64,000 nt of DNA from positions 8,459,720 through 8,523,719 of the forward strand of contig NC_087080.1 in NCBI RefSeq assembly GCF_026151205.1. The letters are read 5' to 3'. Shown in pieces: positions 58,701 to 64,000 of this stretch (position 1 is the first letter of the stretch; the number at the start of each line of letters is the position of its first letter). The DNA comes from Bolinopsis microptera (lineage: Eukaryota > Ctenophora > Tentaculata > Lobata > Bolinopsidae). The notes beneath the pieces were generated by a model. The model had not been told where the DNA came from, did no database searches, and saw only the letters and a program-made list of their open reading frames with translations. The position numbers and the translations under genes were made by a program.

Positions 58701-61700
58701 TGGAAGTAGATACTCAAACTACTACTCTGACTATTCCTGCTGATAAGAACAACAATGATGCAACTTACTGGTGTGTTATCACTTCCACTGAACATGGTTT
58801 AACAGATCAGAAAACTGAAGTCAGTTCCAAAGTCTTTAGTAAGTATTGTAACTTAAAGTTGTATGTAATGTATATCCTGAAGGTAACGTTTTATTAATAT
58901 TTAAACTTGTAAAAGTGTAGTCCTTGAGTGGTGTAAATGTGTGTTTGTACAAATAATTACATACGTATAATAAAGATAATATCCTCTAACATGAACCAAA
59001 CAATTCAGCTGTCACCTCAACACCCAAGTCTATAACGACCGCTGTAGATCAGACGTTGACTTGCAATATCGGAGGTCTAGACAATAGTGGATCCCCTGCT
59101 ACTGTAACTTGGAAGGATAGTGCTGGACAAGAAGTTGTAAGACCGGATACCACCAACTATGGTTGGAACCAAGGGACGGTAGATAGCAGCGGAAATCAGG
59201 CAGCAGAACTGACTATCAAAACTGCAAAGCTGGATGGTTTTAGTAGTCCATCATCATTCACCTACAAGTGCTCGGTCAAATCTTCCCAATACACAGATTC
59301 TCCTGCATCTGACTACGTAGATGTTGTAGCTAACATTCTAAAATTGGGTAAGTTTAGAATATGTCATACTGTTAATCAAGGAAGTTCAAAGATTGTCGGA
59401 CACACAGTGGTAAGCTATTCTAACTACCTTACTCGGGATTATTACGACGGGTTTATTAACGACCGGTTAAAATATGGTTCGGGAAAAATATGGCGAAATT
59501 GCTCAAAACCCACCACATTTTCCCGGTCGCCATTTTACCGGTGTCCAACCTTTCAATTTTAGATTCAAAAATTTTGTCTCAGATGTAAATTTCCTTATTA
59601 GAGATAAGCAAGTTTAGAAATTTTTGCATTGCTAAAACTTGTGAAACAAGTCGAATTATCAATAATTGTTGAAAGTAGACAGAAATAATGACTCGTGGTT
59701 AATCAAACTAGACGGAAAATAATTGTCTTCGAAAGAATGCATCGTTCACATTGTTTAGAATTATGAATAAATGACTGATGAAACTGATTCATGTTACTGA
59801 CAGTTTTAATTAATCCAAGTTTTAATTTAACTGTTACTTTTACTTTGAGTCCTATTTCATTATGTAGAGATAGTCAATACCTAAGAAATTAAAAATTGGC
59901 CTATTTAAATCAACTTTGACAATAAGGATATATGACAAGAATTGGGCAAAAAGGTGAATTTTTTGTAATTTTAGCCAAATGAAGTCGAAAAACCTACAAC
60001 AAGTGTCCCAATAGTCTTTTTTAGTGAATATAAGACAACGATTAAAATATGAGCACCCATACCCCTTGGGAACCCTAAAAGCTGAGTCGGCGGGTTTATT
60101 AACGACCGGTGAAAATGTGGTTCGGGAAAAATATGGCGAAATTACCCTAAACCCGCCACTTTATCCCGGTCATAATAATTCCGAGTAAGGTAACGTTTAA
60201 AATTTAAAATTTTTATTTTTATGGCTACAGGTTATTTTGAAATCATATTGGTAAGAAAATTCGTAACTTCAGGGGTAGTCGCAAAAGACAGCGAAGTTCT
60301 CGAGGACACAGCGGCAACAATATCTTGTGTAGTGAACGGCCTGACAAAGCAATTGGACGCGGTAACATGGGAGAAACCTAGTACGGGTGGTGTTATAACT
60401 ACCGGTACTGACGACTATCAGATTGAAGTTGGAACTTACGATTCTGGTTCAAACAGTCAAACTACAATTCTGACAATTTCTGGACCTGCAAACGGGGCTG
60501 ATGCTGTTTACACATGTGTCTTTCAATCTGACGAGCATGGAAAGACATTAGGGTCTGAAGAGAAAACTGATGTTAACTCGAACGTGTTCAGTGAGTATCT
60601 TACTAATATTAACTGTATACGGATGTTCAGAAGTTTAATTTTGTTACTTGTCAATGCACTAACCGTGATACTGCACCAATGGTTTTTATAGCAGCCGGTT
60701 TAGCTAATGATATTAAATGATCTTGAAACCATTTATCTCAAATTATTTCAGCTATTGCTCCTGTTGTCATGTCGGCAACTACTGCTGTGGATCAGACATT
60801 GGTCTGCAATATCGGAGACGTAACTACAGCTGTTACTGTATCATGGACGAGTGGAGATAACACCCCAATAACAGACGGTCAGGGAGGATACACTATCACC
60901 CAAGGGACAGTTAGCACCAATATCCAGGAATCTAGTCTGACCATCACAGCTGCTACGCTACAACAACTGGATACAAGTTCAGTGATATGGAAGTGTGCAG
61001 CTAAGTCCTCACACTACCCAGACTCAGAGCAGTCTGAATACAAAGATCTCACTCTCACTTTCCTTACTTTAGGTTTGTTCTTTAGATCGGTTTGTATGGA
61101 AATTGAAAAGAAACCTAGATAAACAGTGCATAACGTTTAAAATTTAAAATCTTTATTTTTATGGCTACAGGTTATTTTGAAATCATATTGGTAAGAAAAT
61201 TCGTAACTTCAGGGGTAGTCGCAAAAGACAGCGAAGTTCTCGAGGACACAGCGGCAACAATATCTTGTGTAGTGAACGGCCTGACAAAGCAATTGGACGC
61301 GGTAACATGGAAGAAACCTAGTACGGGTGGTGTTATAACTACCGGTACTGACGACTATCAGATTGACGTTGGAACTTACGATTCTGGTTCAAACAGTCAA
61401 ACTACAATTCTGACAATTCCTGGACCTGTAAACGGGGCTGATGCTGTTTACACATGTGTCATTCAATCTGACGAGCATGGAAAGACATCAGGGTCTGAAG
61501 AGAAAACTGATGTTAAATCGAACGTGTTCAGTGAGTATCTTACTAATATTAACTGTATACGGATGTTCAGAAGTTTAATTTTGTTACTTGTCAATGCACT
61601 AACCGTGATACTGCACCAATGGTTTTTATAGCAGCCGGTTTAGCTAATGATATTAAATGATCTTGAAACCATTTATCTCAAATTATTTCAGCTATTGCTC

Positions 61701-64000
61701 CTGTTGTCATGTCGGCAACCACCGCTGTGGATCAGACATTGGTCTGCAATATCGGAGACGACACTACAGCTGTTACTGTTTCATGGACGAGTGGAGATAA
61801 CACCCCGATAACAGACGGTCAGGGAGGATACACTATCACCCAAGGGACAGTTAGCACCAATATCCAGGAATCTAGTCTGACCATCACAGCTGCTACGCTA
61901 CAACAACTGGATACAAGTTCAGTGATATGGAAGTGTGCAGCTAAGTCCTCACACTACCCAGACTCAGAGCAGTCTGAATACAAAGATCTCACTCTCACTT
62001 TCCTTACTTTAGGTTTGTTCTTTAGATCGGTTTGTATGGAAATTGAAAAGAAACCTAGATAAACAGTGCATAACGTTTAAAATTTAAAATCTTTATTTTT
62101 ATGGCTACAGGTTATTTTGAAATCATATTGGTAAGAAAATTCGTAACTTCAGGGGTAGTCGCAAAAGACAGCGAAGTTCTCAAAGACACAGGGACGACAA
62201 TATCTTGTGTAGTGACAGGCCTGACAAAGGGATTGGACGCAGTAGGATGGAAAAATCCGGATGGTTTTATAACGCACGGTTCTGACGATATCGATGACTA
62301 TCAGATTGAAGAGGGGTCTTACATTTTTGGTTCAAAAAGTCAAACTACAGTTCTGACAATTCCTGCAACCAAAAACACGGGTGATGCTGTTTACACATGT
62401 GTCATTCAATCTGCCGAGCATGGAAAGATATCAGGGTCTGAAGAGGAAAACACTGTTAACTCGAACGTGTTCAGTGAGTATCTTACTGATTTTAACTTGT
62501 TACGGATGTTTAGAAGTTTAATCTTGTTACTTGTGAAGGCACTAACCATGCTATATCAATGGTTTTTCTAGTAGCTGGTTTAGCTAATGATATTAAAATG
62601 ATCTTTAAATTATTTTATCTAGTACATTTTATTTTACAAAAGTCCAAAGGTCCTTCGCATTTGGTCGTTTCACTATTTCTGAACGAAATGTTTGTCCACA
62701 TTTTATTTTAAATAGTTCTCGTGAAATCTTGCTCCTATGTAAGATAGCAGATCCCAATACCATTATTACTAATATTAATGAGACAGTACAACTTTTCTTG
62801 TTAACATTGTACAATGTTTGTAATTTACGGACCGAAAATCGCCATTTCAAAAGAGAATAAAGCCTCTATTGCCAGAAATTGATCCTTAATCCTCGCCTAC
62901 AAATCTTCTCTAACAATAATTATCTAACCATCTTGTTAAGATGACCAATATACTCATAATATTCATCATGATATTCCTCATCATAATAATTGAAACTACA
63001 TCAGTTGGACATTGGGTCAGCTAATGAAATAAACTTTAATTGATCTTGAAACCTTGTATCTCCAATTATTTCAGCTATCACTCCTGTTGACATGTCGGCA
63101 ACCGACGCTGTGGACCAGACATTGGTCTGCAATATCGGAGACGTAACTACAGCTGTTACTGTATCATGGACGGATCAAGATAACACCCCAATAACAACCG
63201 GTAATGGATACACTATCACACCGGGGGCAGTTGACGGTGTCACCAATATCCAGGAATCTAGTCTGACCATAGACACTACTACGTTAAAAGAACTGGATAC
63301 AAGTTCAGGCTCCGTGATATGGAAGTGTGCAGCTAAGTCCTCACAATACCCAGACTCAGAGCAGTCTGAATACAAAGATCTCACTGTCACTTTCCTTACT
63401 TTAGGTTTGTTCTTTAGATCTGTATGTATGGAGATTAAAAAGAAACCTATATAAACAGTAGGGGTCGCCCTCTGTTATGAGGTGCTTTAATCAATTAGCC
63501 CCACGTCAGATCGTGTAGTCGATAATTTTTCCTACACGGGGATACCAAGATTTTAAAAATTGACCAATGTCAATAACGTTATGCACTGTTTATTAAACAG
63601 TGCATAACGTTTAAAATTTAAAATCTTGATTTTTACGACTACATTTTATTTTAAAATCATTTGGTAAGAAAATTCGTAATTTCAGCGGTAGAAGCAAAGG
63701 ACAGCGAAGTTCTCAAAGACACAGTGGCGACAATATCTTGTGTAGTGACAGGCCTGACAAAGCAATTGGACGCAGTAGCATGGAAAAATTCGGATGGTTC
63801 TATAACGCACGGTTCTGACGCTACCGTCGACTATCAGATTGAAGAGGGGACTTACATTCTCGGTTCAAAAAGTCAAACTACAGTTCTGACAATTCCTGCA
63901 ACCGAAAACAAGCATGATGCTGTTTACACATGTGTCATTCAATCTGACGAGCATGGAAAGACATCAGGGTCCGAAGAGGATGAAACTGTTAACTCGGACG
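40706..64000 (+). CDS. Large modular secreted/cell-surface protein: sushi, EGF, LamG and >=27 Ig-like domains
   Basis: One gene model with continuous reading phase. A signal-peptide exon (MLRNLLFSVLVLQALHDFR) leads into 16 exons of sushi, EGF-like and LamG modules to 47791, then two arrays of Ig-like exons that leave the window on the right. Nearly all modules sit on symmetrical phase 1-1 exons, so cassettes can be duplicated or skipped without frame loss. No transmembrane segment or stop is reached in the window, so it may be secreted or anchored further on. The mix of domains suits adhesion or recognition at the cell surface or in extracellular matrix; I recognise no specific orthologue. 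Parts are described in separate entries. Confidence 0.85.
43860..44623 (+). CDS. Exons 7-9: EGF-like domains
   Basis: Exons 43860-43945, 44126-44271 and 44477-44623. The reading phase runs 1-0, 0-2, 2-2. They encode Cys-rich EGF-like units: CTEGTCNNNKICEC, then CPDNYCANWGECSVKDLE and CDCPLGTEGDICD, then CVPDPCKNGATCS to CACTDAFNGDSCEF. The last exon must use the weak donor GG|GTTGGT at 44623 to stay in phase with the next exon; a better-looking GTAACC 4 bases later would break the frame. Confidence 0.78.
44769..47326 (+). CDS. Exons 10-16: two LamG-like domains separated by EGF
   Basis: Exons 44769-44874, 45140-45518, 45639-45740, 45966-46088, 46375-46458, 46684-46844 and 47080-47326. Exons 10-11 form a first laminin-G-like beta-sandwich (VEFGVVTASGVGAMYIALLK; ...GYFGVISIDGDKKTFED). 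Exon 12 and the start of exon 13 hold an EGF (CENSGKCDSASGQITCSCPA). Exons 13-16 form the second LamG, ending in the typical YQGCIRKITVNGMDI, followed by the start of an EGF (CLNNGECSIEPADY). LamG domains bind glycans or partner receptors. The acceptor of exon 11 (45139) and of exon 15 (46683) were chosen by phase. Confidence 0.8.
47555..47791 (+). CDS. Exon 17: EGF-like pair before the Ig arrays
   Basis: A phase 1-1 exon of 237 bases with 12 or more Cys: CACTVPYTVGETC, CTKGHTCTENGTC, then CSCNEGWQGDNCDVE. It closes the EGF begun in exon 16 and adds another. Its donor faces two possible acceptors: 47849, which runs into the transposon and a stop at ~47908, and 48646, which enters the Ig array. 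Confidence 0.8.
47868..48630 (+). mobile_element. Non-autonomous TA-target transposon, copy E1 (763 bp)
   Basis: Terminal inverted repeats begin CCTTACTCGGGATTATTA and end with the complement; TA lies on both sides (47866-47867 and 48631-48632). Near each end, a ~50-bp module with GGTTCGGGAAAAATATGGCG occurs in the same direction. The inside is AT-rich with no coding frame. The TA target is like the Tc1/mariner group, but the ends are not diagnostic. It is almost identical to copy E2 at 59427-60190. Confidence 0.88.
48647..50785 (+). CDS. Ig unit 1: exons A1 and B1
   Basis: A1 48647-48943 and B1 50447-50785, both phase 1-1, one Ig-like domain each. A has ISCTVTGLTEELGVTKW, then TLTIPADKNNNDATYWCV, the B-strand Cys, core Trp and F-strand Cys of an Ig fold. 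B has LTCNIGG, VTWKDSAGQEVIRTD, ELTIKT and FTYKCSVKSS. A1 is distinguished by LADQ where others have LTDQ. Its A-B intron is 1503 bp instead of 170 bp. Confidence 0.85.
49038..50420. repeat. 1333-bp extra intron segment between 50-bp direct repeats
   Basis: The intron of unit 1 has a 50-bp direct repeat at 49038-49087 and 50371-50420. The segment from one to the other is 1333 bp, exactly the excess over the 170-bp introns of all other units. Inside lie a tandem of ~100 bp around ATATAAGGCGTAATTA (49400-49515) and a stretch with GGTATAAAGCC (~49620) and AATAAAG (~49705) resembling LTR promoter and poly(A) signals, too weak to call an LTR. Confidence 0.85.
50879..51684 (+). CDS. Ig unit 2: exons A2 and B2
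   Basis: A2 50879-51175 (PGSLEV form) and B2 51346-51684 (EVIRTD, FTYKCSV form). Compact 170-bp intron. Spaced 899 bp from the next unit; the protein matches unit 1 except at LTDQ. Confidence 0.87.
51778..52740 (+). CDS. Ig unit 3: exon A3 and MITE-broken exon B3
   Basis: A3 51778-52074 is intact (PGSLEV). B3 52245-52740 is the DVIRTE variant and carries the hAT MITE, which shifts the frame and gives a stop at ~52703-52705 within the exon. Skipping B3 would keep the frame, since it is a phase 1-1 exon. Confidence 0.87.
52505..52653. mobile_element. hAT-type MITE, copy 1 (149 bp) inside an Ig exon
   Basis: Perfect terminal inverted repeats of 21 bp beginning CAGGGACAAAAGGATTTCG, and an 8-bp target duplication CCTACAAG at 52497-52504 and 52654-52661. 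Both the CAGGG end and the 8-bp duplication are typical of the hAT superfamily. It adds 157 bp, so the reading frame shifts. Confidence 0.95.
52834..53639 (+). CDS. Ig unit 4: exons A4 and B4
   Basis: A4 52834-53130 (PGWLEV form) and B4 53301-53639 (EVVRPD, FTYKCSV form). Together with unit 3 this makes the 1955-bp higher-order repeat. Confidence 0.87.
53733..54695 (+). CDS. Ig unit 5: exon A5 and MITE-broken exon B5
   Basis: A5 53733-54029 (PGSLEV). B5 54200-54695 (DVIRTE) contains the MITE at the same position as B3, with the same frame break. Confidence 0.87.
54460..54608. mobile_element. hAT-type MITE, copy 2
   Basis: Same insertion site and same CCTACAAG duplication as at 52505, exactly 1955 bp downstream. 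It was therefore copied with the unit, not inserted anew. Confidence 0.95.
54789..55594 (+). CDS. Ig unit 6: exons A6 and B6
   Basis: A6 54789-55085 (PGWLEV) and B6 55256-55594. B6 is the EVIRTD form of units 1-2, unlike B4, B8 and B10 (EVVRPD), which marks a conversion or exchange event within the array. Confidence 0.87.
55688..56650 (+). CDS. Ig unit 7: exon A7 and MITE-broken exon B7
   Basis: A7 55688-55984 (PGSLEV). B7 56155-56650 (DVIRTE) with the third MITE copy and the same frame break. Confidence 0.87.
56415..56563. mobile_element. hAT-type MITE, copy 3
   Basis: Same site as copies 1 and 2, with one internal substitution seen (CGCGACATTT in place of CGCGAAATTT near 56451). Confidence 0.95.
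56744..57549 (+). CDS. Ig unit 8: exons A8 and B8
   Basis: A8 56744-57040 (PGWLEV) and B8 57211-57549 (EVVRPD, FTYKCSV). Confidence 0.87.
57643..58448 (+). CDS. Ig unit 9: exon A9 and intact exon B9
   Basis: A9 57643-57939 (PGSLEV). B9 58110-58448 has the diagnostic residues of the MITE-bearing exons (DVIRTE, VTYKCSAKSS, DYADVV) but no MITE and a single clean CCTACAAG. It shows what those exons encoded before insertion. Confidence 0.88.
58542..59347 (+). CDS. Ig unit 10: exons A10 and B10
   Basis: A10 58542-58838 (PGWLEV) and B10 59009-59347 (EVVRPD). Its donor is GGTAAGT where earlier B exons have GGTGAGT. The following intron is cut by transposon copy E2 at a TA. Confidence 0.87.
59427..60190 (+). 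mobile_element. Non-autonomous TA-target transposon, copy E2 (764 bp)
   Basis: Same element and orientation as E1. I see only two differences: one extra T in the run near 59570, and a C-to-T change in the right terminal repeat. TA lies on both sides. Left flank is the array-1 intron (TTCTAACTA); right flank is an array-2-type intron (TAACGTTTAAAATTTAAAAT). Confidence 0.9.
60273..62012 (+). CDS. Ig array 2, units 1-2: exons A'1, B'1, A'2, B'2
   Basis: A'1 60273-60590, B'1 60752-61072, A'2 61213-61530, B'2 61692-62012, all phase 1-1, period 940 bp. A' shows ATISCVVNGLTKQLDAVTW and AVYTCV; B' shows TLVCNIGDVTTAVTVSW and SSVIWKCAAKSSHYPDSE. They are diverged homologues of A and B (shared TTAVDQTL-CNIG in B'). 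The two units are near-identical, so this pair is a recent duplication on an older base. Confidence 0.86.
62153..63404 (+). CDS. Ig array 2, unit 3: exons A'3 and B'3
   Basis: A'3 62153-62473 and B'3 63075-63404. Both differ from units 1-2 by several substitutions and small in-frame length changes. The intron is 601 bp rather than 161 bp. The extra ~440 bp again lies between partial copies of a local sequence (AGCTAATGA...GATCTT), as in unit 1 of array 1. Confidence 0.85.
63455..63611. repeat. Insertion ending in a 37-bp palindrome
   Basis: Compared with the other units, the intron has ~135 extra bases. At its right end AACGTTATGCACTGTTTA (63575-63592) faces its complement (63594-63611), an inverted copy of the normal CAGTGCATAACGTT intron sequence. 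This is an inverted duplication or a foldback insertion. Confidence 0.8.
63686..64000 (+). CDS. Ig array 2, exon A'4 (partial)
   Basis: Begins after TTTCAG at 63685 in phase 1 and encodes AVEAKDSEVLKDTVATISC, then VAWKNSD and AVYTCVIQSDEHGKTSGSEED. The window ends inside the exon, so the gene goes on. Confidence 0.85.

Noticed and set aside
1-64000. CRISPR array or bacterial operon
   Set aside because: The repeats lack spacer structure and genes have spliceosomal introns; the DNA is animal.

Overview
The window is animal nuclear DNA: AT-rich, with short GT-AG introns, extracellular EGF/sushi/LamG/Ig modules, an XK-related membrane protein, a Golgi sulfotransferase, a secreted M14 carboxypeptidase, a CR1-like LINE, tRNA-derived SINEs, hAT and TA-target non-autonomous elements, and several satellites. 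It fits an invertebrate, perhaps a non-bilaterian such as a cnidarian, but nothing in the sequence fixes the species.

Layout. 1-7083 is a 15-bp minisatellite with nested block duplications; one minus-strand frame would encode a Pro/Thr-rich mucin-like chain. 8077-9117 (-) is a carbohydrate sulfotransferase. 9.1-14.7 kb is mostly non-coding, with a 92-bp palindrome and two opposed tRNA-SINEs. 11.9-15.5 kb (+) holds four phase-compatible exons, one ankyrin-like, that could splice into an XK-related gene at 15724-21025 (+), for which I reconstructed nine exons with continuous reading phase. An exon/donor boundary of that gene has become a 42-bp tandem array of splice sites. 22496-23356 is a long inverted-repeat element. 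23487-24735 (-) is a three-exon bHLH transcription factor gene, recovered only by joining exons. 28968-30282 (-) is an intronless carboxypeptidase A-type gene with two frameshifts. 33.4-38.1 kb (-) is a nearly intact CR1-like LINE, followed by 134 copies of a 10-bp satellite.

40706 to the right edge (+) is one large gene for a modular secreted or cell-surface protein: signal peptide, sushi/EGF modules, two LamG domains with EGFs, then at least 27 Ig-like domains, each on a single symmetrical phase 1-1 exon. The Ig exons form two arrays. Array 1 (48647-59347) has ten A/B pairs arranged as a 1955-bp higher-order repeat. It is bounded on both sides by almost identical ~763-bp transposon copies in direct orientation. 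Their flanks look like the product of homologous integration, or unequal exchange, of an array-plus-element unit at a resident element. A hAT MITE has disrupted one B exon and been co-amplified into three frame-breaking exons; a sister copy without the insertion remains. Array 2 (60273 onward) is an older relative with a 940-bp period.

This Ig array is the most distinctive system in the window: a fast-changing exon-cassette locus of the kind seen in recognition receptors. Its function here is inference. Splicing and assembly of the repeats need RNA and long-read confirmation.
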